Shown in pieces: positions 17,962 to 27,419 of a stretch of 64,000 nt of DNA (positions within the stretch are counted from its first letter, which is position 1; each line of letters opens with the position of its first letter). The position numbers and the translations under genes are program-made. The DNA is taken from NCBI GenBank assembly GCA_027620655.1, contig JAQCDS010000007.1, forward strand, positions 16,367 to 80,366, in the 5' to 3' direction. The stretch comes from Bacteroidota bacterium. GTDB taxonomy: Bacteria; Bacteroidota; Bacteroidia; Flavobacteriales; Flavobacteriaceae. A model generated the notes under the pieces. The model was not told the DNA's origin. It made no database searches and was given only the letters and a program-made list of their open reading frames with translations.

Positions 17962-19716
17962 ATGAAAGAACTCCGTTACCTCAATAAATATTTTATCAAA
18001 TACAAATACAGGGTCATCCTTGGAGTGATCATTGTGGCTTGTGCTAAGATTTTTTCATTATTTACGCCACGACTTATTGGAGAAGTGATTACTCTTGTAG
18101 CCAATCAGATTTCAAACCCCATTGATGATGCCAGTTTTAAGTCGGCTATTGGACTTAAAATACTTTTTATTGTAGGTGCTGCAATTGCAACAGGCGTATT
18201 TACTTTTTTGATGCGTCAAACTCTAATTAACGTTTCTCGATACATAGAATTTGATTTAAAAAATGAAATATACGCACACTACCAAAGGCTTTGTCTTCCT
18301 TTTTACAAACAAAACAGAACCGGCGATCTTATCAATAGAATAACTGAAGATGTTGGAAAAGTCCGAATGTATGTTGGCCCCGCTTTGATGTATACTATAA
18401 ATATGGTAACGCTATTTATTGTAGCACTCGTATATATGTATAGCAAATCTCCAAGTCTTACGCTATACACTATTATACCGCTTCCTATATTATCTGTATC
18501 GATTTATTTTTTAAGCAAGTTTATTCACAAACGCAGTACTATTGTTCAAGAGCAGCTTTCAACACTTACTTCATCTACTCAAGAAATTTTTAGTGGCATA
18601 ACCGTTACAAAAGCCTATGCACTAGAAGACGAAACTGAAAAGAATTTTACACATTTATCAAATGATCAAAGAAAAAAGCATTTAAATTTAACCAAGACAC
18701 AAGCTTTCTTTTTTCCATTGATGTTACTTCTAATTGGTACAAGTAATTTATTGGTAATTTACATTGGTGGGCAACAGTATATCAATGGGGAAATTGCCGA
18801 ACTTGGAACGATAGCAGAGTTTATTATTTATGTGAATATGCTTACATGGCCAGTAGCTTCTGTGGGATGGGTAACCTCCTTGGTGCAACAAGCTGAAGCT
18901 TCTCAAAAACGAATCAATGTGTTTTTGAAACAAAAACCAAGCGTATTCAATACCGAAAAACAACCGAGTATTATCAAAGGAAAAATTGAATTTAAGAATG
19001 TTCATTTCACATATAAAGACACTAATATTGAAGCACTTAAAGGCATAAGTTTTACTGTTGAACAAGGAAAAACCCTAGCGGTTATTGGAAAAACAGGAAG
19101 CGGTAAAACCACTATTCTAGAGCTCATTGGAAGAATGTACAACACTACAAAAGGGGATATCAAAATTGATGATATTTCAATTAAAAATGTAAATCTTCAT
19201 AGCCTACGAGATAGTATTGGGTATGTCCCTCAAGATCCTTTTTTGTTTTCGGATACACTTAATAATAATATCAAATTTGGAAAAAATAATACCACAAATC
19301 AAGAGATCATTCAAGCGGCTAAAGATGCTGTAGTTCACGACAATATCATCAATTTTTCCAAAGGCTATGACACTATCTTAGGGGAACGAGGCATTACACT
19401 TTCTGGTGGGCAAAAACAACGCGTTTCTATCGCTCGTGCTTTTATAAAATCTCCACAAATATTACTTTTAGACGATTGTCTTTCTGCTGTTGATACCGAA
19501 ACTGAAGAACAAATTTTGAATACTATTGAAAAAATATCAAAAAATACGACAACTGTTATTGTAAGTCATCGAATTTCTTCTGTAAAAAATGCCGACCATA
19601 TTATTGTACTTGAAGATGGGCAAATTATCCAAGAAGGTACACATAATCAATTGGTTAGAAAAAATGGGTATTACAAAACTTTGTACAAAAAACAACTTCA
19701 AGAATTTTCTTCTTAG
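17962..19716 (+). CDS. ABC exporter, fused permease and ATPase
   Basis: 584 residues. Type IV ABC exporter half-transporter: six transmembrane helices (residues about 15-310) then a nucleotide-binding domain. Seen: Walker A GKTGSGKTT near 373, Q-loop YVPQDPF, signature LSGGQKQR, Walker B ILLLDDCLSAVD, H-switch VSHRIS. The residue after the Walker B Asp is Asp, not the usual catalytic Glu. Subunits like MdlA/YheI with this change normally pair with a canonical partner, yet no second ABC gene lies here. Substrate unknown; drug or lipid export is possible. Divergent from nusB, a common flavobacterial arrangement. Confidence 0.9.
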   Translation: MKELRYLNKYFIKYKYRVILGVIIVACAKIFSLFTPRLIGEVITLVANQISNPIDDASFKSAIGLKILFIVGAAIATGVFTFLMRQTLINVSRYIEFDLKNEIYAHYQRLCLPFYKQNRTGDLINRITEDVGKVRMYVGPALMYTINMVTLFIVALVYMYSKSPSLTLYTIIPLPILSVSIYFLSKFIHKRSTIVQEQLSTLTSSTQEIFSGITVTKAYALEDETEKNFTHLSNDQRKKHLNLTKTQAFFFPLMLLLIGTSNLLVIYIGGQQYINGEIAELGTIAEFIIYVNMLTWPVASVGWVTSLVQQAEASQKRINVFLKQKPSVFNTEKQPSIIKGKIEFKNVHFTYKDTNIEALKGISFTVEQGKTLAVIGKTGSGKTTILELIGRMYNTTKGDIKIDDISIKNVNLHSLRDSIGYVPQDPFLFSDTLNNNIKFGKNNTTNQEIIQAAKDAVVHDNIINFSKGYDTILGERGITLSGGQKQRVSIARAFIKSPQILLLDDCLSAVDTETEEQILNTIEKISKNTTTVIVSHRISSVKNADHIIVLEDGQIIQEGTHNQLVRKNGYYKTLYKKQLQEFSS

Positions 19717-19826
19717 ATGCTTAATCAAAAATTAGAGAAAATTATAATTTAAAAAAGTTGGCGACTTCATTATTTTTTTAGACTTTTGATTTAAACTATA
19801 AATTATAGCAAAATAAAATTCTAACT

Positions 19827-20186
19827 ATGACCGAGAGAGAACAAGACATTTTTTCTAAGGTACTTCGTGCAGGACGAAGAACCTATTTTTTTGATGTCAA
19901 AGCAACCAAAGCTGGAGACTATTACCTTACCATAACTGAGAGTAAAAAATTTACAAATGACGATGGTTCATTCCATTTCAAAAAACATAAAATTTATTTG
20001 TATAAAGAAGATTTTAATGAATTTAAATCTATTTTAGATGAAGCTACAAACTTTATTATTGGTGAAAAAGGTGAAGAAATCATTAGCGACTACAACCCAG
20101 AACAAGTTACCACAAATAGTGATAATCAAGAACCAAACAACGGTTCTGAAGGCCAATTTACAGATTTAGATTTTGATGATATATAA
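19827..20186 (+). CDS. DUF3276 (PUR-alpha-like) protein
   Basis: 119 residues. One DUF3276 domain (residues 1-80) with FSKVLRAGRRTYFFDVKATKAG and the beta-strand/helix pattern of PUR-alpha-type single-stranded nucleic-acid binders; the C-terminal tail is acidic and Asn/Gln-rich. Known family members from spirochaetes and Bacteroidetes bind nucleic acid, so a regulatory or chaperone role is plausible but unproven. Monocistronic with its own terminator. Confidence 0.85.
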   Translation: MTEREQDIFSKVLRAGRRTYFFDVKATKAGDYYLTITESKKFTNDDGSFHFKKHKIYLYKEDFNEFKSILDEATNFIIGEKGEEIISDYNPEQVTTNSDNQEPNNGSEGQFTDLDFDDI

Positions 20187-20205
20187 AATGGAAATTAAAT
20201 ATATA

Positions 20206-20233
20206 AAAGCCGCTCTTTAGGAGCGGTTTTTTT
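20206..20233 (+). terminator. Terminator after DUF3276 gene
   Basis: AAAGCCGCTC, loop TTTA, GGAGCGGTTTTTTTT. Stem is GC-rich and the T-tract long. It also lies 10 bases past the csaA stop and may act on both strands. Confidence 0.88.
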
Positions 20234-20243
20234 ATTCCATATC

Positions 20244-20576
20244 TTATTGAACTGTAGATCCGTTTGGAATTTTTTGATGAGGTTCAAGCAAAATCACAGA
20301 GGTATTATCAACTCCTCCAATAACCAAACACTGACTTTTAAAATTGGCAATCTGTTTGTCATCAAAGTTAACATTAGCCACAATTTGTCTTTGAAGCAAA
20401 TCGTCTTTGGTGTAAAGTTCTGTAACTTGAGCCGAGGATTTTTTTATTCCCAAAGGACCAAAATCTATGGTAAGTTGGTAGGCGGGTTTATGGGCCTTTG
20501 GAAAATCATTGACTTCAATAATGGTGCCTACACGCAAATCTAACTTTTGAAAATCTTCAAATAAAACTTCACTCAT
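20244..20576 (-). CDS. csaA: CsaA-like tRNA-binding domain protein
   Basis: 110 residues, entirely one OB-fold tRNA-binding domain: FEDFQKLDLRVGTIIEV, KPAYQLTIDFGPLGIKKSSAQ, VNFDDKQIANFKSQCLVIGG, ending in ILLEPHQKIPNGSTVQ. Bacillus CsaA is a dimeric chaperone reported to act with secretion; the domain is also found fused to methionyl-tRNA synthetase. Stand-alone length matches CsaA. Function here is inferred from family only. Confidence 0.87.
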   Translation of the reverse strand: MSEVLFEDFQKLDLRVGTIIEVNDFPKAHKPAYQLTIDFGPLGIKKSSAQVTELYTKDDLLQRQIVANVNFDDKQIANFKSQCLVIGGVDNTSVILLEPHQKIPNGSTVQ

Positions 20577-20596
20577 TTATACGTAACTTTATGGCG

Positions 20597-20604
20597 TAAA
20601 GATA
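20597..20604 (-). promoter_or_regulatory. Possible -7 box for csaA
   Basis: Minus strand TATCTTTA, one base off consensus, 20 bases before the csaA ATG. Confidence 0.35.
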
Positions 20605-20620
20605 AAAATTTAAGACTATT

Positions 20621-21175
20621 ATGGCTAGAACTCCCTCCAATATGTCGCCGCTTGGGACAAATGCGCCTCAATTTAGATTATTAGATACCATATCAGGAGA
20701 TTTTAAAACTTTAGAACAGCTTCAAGGGACTTCTGGAACACTTGTAATGTTTATTTGTAACCACTGTCCTTTTGTTATTCATGTCAATAAAATGCTTGTA
20801 GAACTTGCAAATAGTTATCAGAAGGTTGGGATTAATTGTGTTGCCATTTCAAGTAATGATATCATTAATTATCCTCAAGATGGTCCAGATGAAATGAAAA
20901 AAAATGCAATTGAACTGAACTACTCCTTCCCCTATTTGTATGACGAAACACAAGAAATTGCAAAAGCATATGATGCAGCCTGTACACCAGATTTTTTTCT
21001 TTTTGATGAAAGTTTAAAACTCGTATACAGAGGTCAAATGGACGATTCTAGACCTGGAAATGGGATTTCTGTAAATGCTAAAGACTTGAAACATGCTATG
21101 GATTGTTTATTACAAAAAAAAGTAAATACATGGCCTCAAAAACCAAGTATTGGGTGTAACATTAAGTGGAAATAA
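20621..21175 (+). CDS. Thioredoxin-fold (AhpC/TSA-like) protein
   Basis: 184 residues with no signal peptide. Redoxin fold: GTNAPQFRLLDTISGDF, then LVMFICNHCPFVIHVN with a CNHC redox pair near residue 46-49, then YDAACTPDFFLFDES containing the cis-Pro. This group resembles ResA/TlpA folds but is predicted cytoplasmic. The CNHCPF active site distinguishes a widespread, poorly characterised thioredoxin family. Its stop codon abuts the stop of the convergent LysM gene with no spacer and no terminator. Confidence 0.85.
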   Translation: MARTPSNMSPLGTNAPQFRLLDTISGDFKTLEQLQGTSGTLVMFICNHCPFVIHVNKMLVELANSYQKVGINCVAISSNDIINYPQDGPDEMKKNAIELNYSFPYLYDETQEIAKAYDAACTPDFFLFDESLKLVYRGQMDDSRPGNGISVNAKDLKHAMDCLLQKKVNTWPQKPSIGCNIKWK

Positions 21176-23122
21176 TCAATCCTGAACTTTTAGAATAAAC
21201 AAATCTTCATATTTTAAAATATATGCAGAGGTATTAACATATCCGCCATCTTCATTTTGCATGTACTTAAATTTGTTTTCCAAATAATTTGTTTGAGTCT
21301 CTGTTAATTGTTCAAATATAGAGTCAAAAGCCGCTAATCGCAATAGGATATCTAGAGTCAAATCAAAACCTCGAGTAGCATAACGTGTTGGGTATGTTCC
21401 AAATCTTTGTTTGTAAATTTTAGTAAAAGAGTTTAAATCTTCTTTATAGAAATGAACTGATGGAAATTGAAAATTCAAATTGGACAAATCGGTATTGGAA
21501 ATATTATTGCCCATAAAGGCATTGTTTCGATTGGTCGTCATTAAAATCAATTCACGTTCAACTTTAATCGTGGCCTTTTCATTCTCCTGGTCTTTTTGTA
21601 ATGTAATTCCATTCAAACCATTGAGCATACTAGACACATTGGACGCAAAACTCTCGTTGTTGGTCTCCAAAAACACTAAGGTTTTCCCTGGTTGTAATGC
21701 TTTTTGCACCGTTTCAAATTCAATATAATATTGTTCTTCACCTTCTTTATTACGCTCTGAAGACAGCATTTTAGCATCTGGAAAGGCCCTACGAATCTGT
21801 TGTGCTCGATCCGCAGACTTTGAATCATAAATGATTAGAGTTTGATGAGGGATAGTATCTTTTTTAACACGATTTAATAGCTTTTCTGCCAGCCATTCAT
21901 CATTTGGAATGGTCTGAATAAGATTAGGATAATTTTTTTCCAACTTCACAAAAGGTGATACAACCGCAGTTGTAGTTTGCTGTAAATTTTGTGCCACCAA
22001 AGTTATATTATTTGAGGTTAAAGGACCTAACACAACATCGTATTTTGAAAAATTGTGAGTTTTCAATAACTGAGCTGTTGTTTGTGGATTTGCCTCAGTG
22101 TCATACACCTCCAAAGTTGTAGAAATTCCTAATCGTTTTGCAGAATCTAGCGCCATTTCTACACCCGCATAAAACTCTGTAGAGATACGAATATAACCAT
22201 CTCTTTGGATTTGTTGTTTTGCCAATTTAATGGAATCAAAATCAACCAAATTAGCTTTAAATGGAAGCATTAATGCCACTGATTTTGGACTAAAATACTG
22301 CAGTTGATCCGCTAAATGAGTAACTTCCAAAGCGGTCAAATCGATATCTTTAATATGCTCTGCAGGGACTTTTAATACCATTCCTGCTTTTAAGCCTGTT
22401 TCGGCCAGTCCTGGATTTAAGAGCTCTAAGCTGTCTTGACGAATTCCTAATTTTTTATATAATCGATAAAATCCCTCTTTTGGCAGTACCTTATAAAAAC
22501 CAAAACGTTCATCTGAAACATTTTTTTCCTCACTTGATTCTATGTTTGGTACGTTCAATAATTGTCCTTCTTGCAACACATCGCCCATACTAGGATTGAG
22601 TGCTTCAAGTTCTTGAACAGAAATTCCAAATTTATAGGCCACACGCCACTTCCCTTCTTTCGGCAAAACTTTATATGTTTTTACTGCCTGGGGAACAATT
22701 GCAACTCTTTTTGTTTTATATTTTGGAATATAAATTTTGTCTTTAAATTGCAAAGGAGCATTATTATAAAGCTGTTGGTTGTGTTTTTTTATGTCTTCAA
22801 TTGTTATATCAAACTTTTGTGCAATACTATAGAGTGTTTCTTTTCGCTTAACGCGATAAACTCTATATGAAACCAATTCTTTAACTTCTGCGGTTTCAGT
22901 CGCTTTTTTTTCAATTGGATTTGGAATAACAAGAATACTTCCAACTGGAAGCTGATTCTTAGCATCGGGGTTAAGTGCTAAAATATCCTCTGGAATTACC
23001 CCGTAACGTTGGGCTATTTTTTCTAGAGTGTCTCTGGAATCAACAGTATGAGTGCGCAAAGTTTGTGCAGACACAATACCAAAAAAAAGAAAGAAAACAA
23101 TGTTTAAAAAAAATCTATTCAT
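21176..23122 (-). CDS. LysM repeats fused to periplasmic-binding-like domain
   Basis: 648 residues from ATG at 23122, where a Sec signal peptide MNRFFLNIVFFLFFGIVSA begins; a longer reading frame opens at 23179 but would bury the signal. Four LysM repeats follow (about residues 22-70, 85-135, 145-190, 208-255), the first with HTVDSRDTLEKIAQRYG. They bind peptidoglycan. The C-terminal 370 residues form a periplasmic-binding type 1 fold (VALMLPFKANL, VLGPLTSNN, VVSPFVKLEKNYPNLIQTIPND). It is a conserved Bacteroidetes architecture beside guaA. Ligand is unknown. The LpoA protein of proteobacteria also has this fold and activates a peptidoglycan synthase, so a cell-wall regulatory role is a hypothesis. 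Confidence 0.88.
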   Translation of the reverse strand: MNRFFLNIVFFLFFGIVSAQTLRTHTVDSRDTLEKIAQRYGVIPEDILALNPDAKNQLPVGSILVIPNPIEKKATETAEVKELVSYRVYRVKRKETLYSIAQKFDITIEDIKKHNQQLYNNAPLQFKDKIYIPKYKTKRVAIVPQAVKTYKVLPKEGKWRVAYKFGISVQELEALNPSMGDVLQEGQLLNVPNIESSEEKNVSDERFGFYKVLPKEGFYRLYKKLGIRQDSLELLNPGLAETGLKAGMVLKVPAEHIKDIDLTALEVTHLADQLQYFSPKSVALMLPFKANLVDFDSIKLAKQQIQRDGYIRISTEFYAGVEMALDSAKRLGISTTLEVYDTEANPQTTAQLLKTHNFSKYDVVLGPLTSNNITLVAQNLQQTTTAVVSPFVKLEKNYPNLIQTIPNDEWLAEKLLNRVKKDTIPHQTLIIYDSKSADRAQQIRRAFPDAKMLSSERNKEGEEQYYIEFETVQKALQPGKTLVFLETNNESFASNVSSMLNGLNGITLQKDQENEKATIKVERELILMTTNRNNAFMGNNISNTDLSNLNFQFPSVHFYKEDLNSFTKIYKQRFGTYPTRYATRGFDLTLDILLRLAAFDSIFEQLTETQTNYLENKFKYMQNEDGGYVNTSAYILKYEDLFILKVQD

Positions 23123-23182
23123 GTTGTTGTTTTGGTGCATAAAACTTTTAAAACTATAGCGCAGTTTTGAGAAATCCAAATC

Positions 23183-24718
23183 TTATTCCCATTCAATGGT
23201 TGCTGGAGGTTTAGAACTGATGTCATAAACCACACGATTTACTCCTTTTACTTTATTGATGATGTCATTGGATATTTTTTGTAAAAATTCATAAGGCAAG
23301 TTCACCCAATCTGCAGTCATACCGTCTGTACTTTCAACAGCTCTAAGAGCAACACATTTTTCATAAGTACGTTCATCGCCCATAACACCTACACTGTTGA
23401 CAGGCAATAACATAGCGCCTGCTTGCCATACCTTGTCATACAAATCCCATTCACGCAATCCGTTGATGAAAATTGCATCAACTTCTTGTAAAATGCGTAC
23501 TTTTTCGGCAGTAATATCGCCCAAAATTCGAATGGCCAAACCTGGACCAGGGAAAGGATGACGACCAAGCAATTGTGCATTAATACCCATTGAAGCTCCC
23601 ACTCGGCGAACTTCGTCTTTAAATAATGCTTTTAATGGCTCTACAACTTTTAATTTCATAAAATCTGGCAATCCTCCAACGTTGTGATGACTTTTTATTG
23701 TAGCACTTGGACCACCAGTCGCCGAAACACTTTCAATGACATCAGGATAAATCGTTCCTTGTGCCAGCCATTTAACATCATTAATCAAATGAGCTTCATC
23801 ATCAAAAACTTCTATAAAAACACGCCCAATGGCTTTACGTTTTTGTTCTGGATCATCTATTCCTGCCAAAGCATCCAAAAAACGTGCCGAAGCATCTACA
23901 CCCTTGACGTTCAGCCCCATACCTTCGTATTGTTTTAATACATTACTAAATTCATCTTTACGTAACAAACCATTATTTACAAAAATACAGTACAGGTTTT
24001 TTCCAATAGCTTTGTTGAGTAAAATGGCTGCAACTGTTGAATCCACACCGCCAGAAAGACCTAAAACAACTTTGTCATTTTGTAGCTGTGATTTTAAATC
24101 AGCAACGGTTTCTTCTACAAAAGAATCTGGTGTCCAATCTTGTTGTAGACCTGCTATATCAACCAAAAAATTCTTAAGTAATGTTTTACCATCAGTTGAA
24201 TGATACACCTCTGGATGAAATTGAATGGCGTAGGTTGACTCACCTTCAATTTTATAAGCCGCATTTTCAACATCGTGGGTGCTGGCCAATAATACACCGT
24301 TGGTTGGCAAAGTTTTAATGGTATCGCTATGACTCATCCAAACTTGACTGCCCTTAGAAATTCCTTCGAAAAAAGATTCATTGGATTTTATAAAAGATAA
24401 ATTGGCACGGCCATACTCTCTTGTGTTTGAGGGTGCAACATTACCACCAGAAAAATGAGCCAAATATTGTGCGCCATAACAGACCGCCAACAAGGGTTTT
24501 ATTTTTCGAATTTCCGACAAATCGGGATGTAGTGCATCATCACCTCGCACAGATTGTGGACTGCCCGAAAGCACCACCGCCTTATAGTCGTCTAATGAGG
24601 TTGGAATTTTGTTGTAGGGATGGATTTCACAATAAATATTTAACTCTCTAACGCGACGCGCAATGAGCTGTGTATATTGAGATCCAAAATCAAGAATGAG
24701 TACCTTATCGTGTTGCAT
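23183..24718 (-). CDS. guaA: GMP synthase (glutamine-hydrolysing)
   Basis: 511 residues from ATG at 24718; an in-frame TTG at 24724 would add two. It converts XMP to GMP. Seen: N-terminal glutamine amidotransferase with [17 protein letters not shown] (nucleophile Cys near 80) and [13 protein letters not shown] pyrophosphatase loop [13 protein letters not shown] near 215; C-terminal dimerisation domain ending KPPATIEWE. Complete length. A TACTTTTG box (24729-24722, minus) ends 3 bases before the ATG, so the message may be leaderless. No purine riboswitch is visible upstream. Confidence 0.97.
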   Translation of the reverse strand: MQHDKVLILDFGSQYTQLIARRVRELNIYCEIHPYNKIPTSLDDYKAVVLSGSPQSVRGDDALHPDLSEIRKIKPLLAVCYGAQYLAHFSGGNVAPSNTREYGRANLSFIKSNESFFEGISKGSQVWMSHSDTIKTLPTNGVLLASTHDVENAAYKIEGESTYAIQFHPEVYHSTDGKTLLKNFLVDIAGLQQDWTPDSFVEETVADLKSQLQNDKVVLGLSGGVDSTVAAILLNKAIGKNLYCIFVNNGLLRKDEFSNVLKQYEGMGLNVKGVDASARFLDALAGIDDPEQKRKAIGRVFIEVFDDEAHLINDVKWLAQGTIYPDVIESVSATGGPSATIKSHHNVGGLPDFMKLKVVEPLKALFKDEVRRVGASMGINAQLLGRHPFPGPGLAIRILGDITAEKVRILQEVDAIFINGLREWDLYDKVWQAGAMLLPVNSVGVMGDERTYEKCVALRAVESTDGMTADWVNLPYEFLQKISNDIINKVKGVNRVVYDISSKPPATIEWE

Positions 24719-24721
24719 GCC

Positions 24722-24729
24722 CAAAAGTA
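24722..24729 (-). promoter_or_regulatory. Possible -7 box immediately before guaA ATG
   Basis: Minus strand TACTTTTG, exact TAnnTTTG, ending 3 bases before the ATG at 24718. A TTG (24755-24753) lies 23 bases upstream of it. If real it gives a nearly leaderless mRNA. Confidence 0.35.
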
Positions 24730-24769
24730 CTATTTATCTCTAAATTTTAAATCAATTTTTTATAAAAAC

Positions 24770-26368
24770 TTATAAAGAAATTATTGAAAATCCTTGTTGA
24801 AAAGGATTGAGTTCTGATTTTAGTTTTTCAATAAAATCATAACCATAAAGGGCATAAAAAGTTGAAAAATTTAGGACCCGTTCTTGTAAATTTTCATTTG
24901 GAAATAATGCAGACTGAAGTAATACTGCCTGTTCAACTTGTGCTTTATACTTTCTTTTTTCGGCTTTCAAAAGTCGTTTTTCCAAATTGGTCAATCCTTT
25001 GAGTTGTTTTTTTTCCTGTGCTGCGACTGCACCCAAAAAAGACCTATCTGTTTGTTTTGCAATACGATAAAGTTCTTCAAATTGCTGTTTTAAATGTTGT
25101 TTTTGATCTGAAAAATTAATCAAGTCTCTTTGAGTTTTAGCAATTTTAGTTGATAATTCTTCTGAAGATAAAAACAAGTCTTCAAAAGAAATATTAAATT
25201 TTTGAAGTTTTTTGTATTGTTTACTAGTAACAATTAATGCTGAACTACGATGCAATAGTAATGGAAAATGTACATTAAAAGCGTCAAAACACGACTTGAG
25301 TTGAAGCCAATAAGAAAGTTCGCCACCACCACCAACATAACACAAATTAGGTAAAATCGTTTCTTCATACAATGGTCGCATCAAAACATTTGGAGAAAAA
25401 CATTCGGGGTGCACTTCGAGTTCTTTTAAAATCCCCTCTAAATCCCAACTCAATTCTGTATTTAACACTAGAAAAATACCGTTGTTTAGCTCAATGCGTT
25501 CTCTTAAATTATTCTTGATGTAAAACAAATTAAGAGGTCTTGGTTTGACTTGAATTTTAAAATTTGAATTTATCTGTTTTAGAGCCTGATTTGTTTTTGT
25601 TACTTCATTCAAAACGATTTGATGTTCAAGCTCATTTTTAACAATAGGTATAAACAAGCGTTTGAGATTTTTATTGTCGCCATCAACAACAATAAGTCCA
25701 TCATTGCCAAAAAGTTGATGTACTAAAGCTCGAGTTGCATCGGCTAAATTATGTTGATTTAGATACGCCTTTTTAAACAATTCAGTCAATGCTTTTGAAT
25801 GTTCATCAGCTCCCAAATGTGTTGAAAATTGACTAAAAAATTCATCTAATTCTTTAGTCGATAACCGTCCTACAGGGCCTTTAGATTGGTGTTGCCATTC
25901 TAAGTAATTTTCTCTTAAATAAAAATGATTAATTTCTTCAAAATCATGATCTTCAGTAGCCATCCAAAATAGAGGAACAAAATTATTTTCTGGATACTTT
26001 TCTTTTAAAGCTTTAGCCAAGTTGATGATTGAAATAATTTTGTAAATAAAATATAACGGCCCACCCATTAGGTTCAACTGATGCCCTGTAGTTACTGTAA
26101 AAGTTGTTGGTCTTCTTAGAGCATCAATCTGTGTTATTGTTGAAGCAGTAGGATTTAAATGATGGTATTGTATATGCAAACAATCTGCCAAAATAGTTCT
26201 ATTTTCTAAAGAAAATTGAGCAGATTTTGAGGTCATTTGAGAGCTAAAATTTTCTAGTGTTGTAGGTGCCGTGTAAAACATATCCAATTCAGGATTATTA
26301 CCTAAACCTTCTTGTAAAAGTCGAGGCAAGGTATTCGTTTTTGCATATGGAATATACGCTGTGGCCAT
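24770..26368 (-). CDS. bshC: Bacillithiol biosynthesis cysteine-adding enzyme BshC
   Basis: 532 residues from ATG at 26368 (a TTG at 26371 precedes it). It adds cysteine to glucosaminyl-malate, the last step of bacillithiol synthesis. Family blocks seen: TVTTGHQLNLMGGPLYFIYK near residue 92, FWMATEDHDFEEINHFYL near 133, PNVLMRPLYEETILPNLCYV near 328, and a C-terminal coiled coil (KRLLKAEKRKYKAQ) typical of BshC. Length matches the family (about 530-540). Bacillithiol is the main low-molecular-weight thiol in Bacteroidetes; bshA and bshB are not in this window. Confidence 0.95.
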   Translation of the reverse strand: MATAYIPYAKTNTLPRLLQEGLGNNPELDMFYTAPTTLENFSSQMTSKSAQFSLENRTILADCLHIQYHHLNPTASTITQIDALRRPTTFTVTTGHQLNLMGGPLYFIYKIISIINLAKALKEKYPENNFVPLFWMATEDHDFEEINHFYLRENYLEWQHQSKGPVGRLSTKELDEFFSQFSTHLGADEHSKALTELFKKAYLNQHNLADATRALVHQLFGNDGLIVVDGDNKNLKRLFIPIVKNELEHQIVLNEVTKTNQALKQINSNFKIQVKPRPLNLFYIKNNLRERIELNNGIFLVLNTELSWDLEGILKELEVHPECFSPNVLMRPLYEETILPNLCYVGGGGELSYWLQLKSCFDAFNVHFPLLLHRSSALIVTSKQYKKLQKFNISFEDLFLSSEELSTKIAKTQRDLINFSDQKQHLKQQFEELYRIAKQTDRSFLGAVAAQEKKQLKGLTNLEKRLLKAEKRKYKAQVEQAVLLQSALFPNENLQERVLNFSTFYALYGYDFIEKLKSELNPFQQGFSIISL

Positions 26369-26387
26369 CAATTCATTTATAAGGCAG

Positions 26388-26395
26388 TAAAGATA
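26388..26395 (-). promoter_or_regulatory. Possible -7 box for bshC
   Basis: Minus strand TATCTTTA, one base off consensus, 19 bases before the ATG at 26368. Confidence 0.35.
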
Positions 26396-26671
26396 CTTGA
26401 AATTATTAAAAGTTTTTTATATCACAAATCAATTCCAATTATCATCGAAATTTACGAAAAAAAATTAATGTTATCATAAAACTTAGATAATTGAAAAATT
26501 CAATTGATAATCAACTAGTTATAAGAATTATCGATATAATAAATTGTAATATAATTCAATTTTAAATGGAAAATTTGTAAATTTATATAATAATTATAAT
26601 TTAAATTTTATGTCCCAATTATCTGCTGACGTTTATTAAGCGTTCAAAGAAATTTTAAAAAATATCTTATC
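26396..26671. other. AT-rich intergenic, bshC / T9SS cargo
   Basis: Very AT-rich. I see no gene, clear hairpin or exact TAnnTTTG box. A 9-codon ATG frame at 26610-26639 is not credible. Confidence 0.6.
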
Positions 26672-27415
26672 ATGAAAAGCAAAACACTACACTTAATTGT
26701 AACACTTTTTTTATTTAGTATTCAAACTCAATCCCAAGTCATTGCTAATGGAAACAATGATTTTGAAAATGATTTAATCGGATGGAACACCCAAAGAGAT
26801 TGGTGGGATTCATCGACAAACATTGTTATTGATGCCAGCTTTCCATATTCAATGAATAAAGCTGCTAAATTCAACGGGCACTCCACACTTTACAACCAGC
26901 TATATACAGATATTTCTGGCCTAACAGTTGGTGATGATTATAACCTTGATTTTTTTGCTAAAGGCGGTGAAGCAGATCTTTATGTTGGAACGACATCTAA
27001 TGTCTACAATGGAACCTATTTTTATATCAGTGAACAGACTTCATACACATTAAGAACCCTAAGTTTTACGGCAACACATTCAACAATGAGATTATGGATA
27101 GATTTTTATCCAAACACAAGTGTTCATTATGTGGATAATTTTTCAATATAAAACACAACATTATCTACAAATAATCCAGCTCTTAGTTCAAGTTCAGTTC
27201 GAGTTTATCCAAACCCTTCATCTGACTATGTTTTTATACATGGTTTGGAGTTGAACAAGCTAAAAATTTATGATATCCTTGGAAAAAATTGCAGTGATTT
27301 AACTTCTATAATTGAAATTAATCATGAGTACTTTAAGGTTAATATAAGCAACCTCAATAGGGGTTTGTATTTTTTTAGTACTCCTTCCAAAACAGTTAAG
27401 GTTTTTAAAAAATAA
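26672..27415 (+). pseudogene. Type IX secretion cargo, in-frame stop before sorting domain
   Basis: An open frame of 248 codons interrupted by one TAA at 27149-27151. The first 159 residues are a Sec signal peptide (MKSKTLHLIVTLFLFSIQTQSQ) and a single beta-sandwich resembling carbohydrate-binding modules (NDFENDLIGWN ... HYVDNFSI). After the stop, the same frame continues without any indel into a linker and a type A C-terminal sorting domain: VRVYPNPSSDYVFI, LKIYDILGK, ISNLNRGLYFF, TVKVFKK, ending at TAA 27413-27415. The upstream product alone would reach the periplasm but lack the T9SS signal. The lesion is a nonsense substitution; decay, readthrough or sequencing error are the options. The domain order and in-frame continuation are seen directly. 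Confidence 0.88.
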
Positions 27416-27419
27416 TTTC

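Noticed and set aside
24719..24769. Purine riboswitch before guaA
   Set aside because: The gap is only about 50 bases and shows no paired three-way junction.
26610..26639. 9-codon ATG frame ahead of the secretion cargo gene
   Set aside because: Too short and unsupported; chance in AT-rich DNA.
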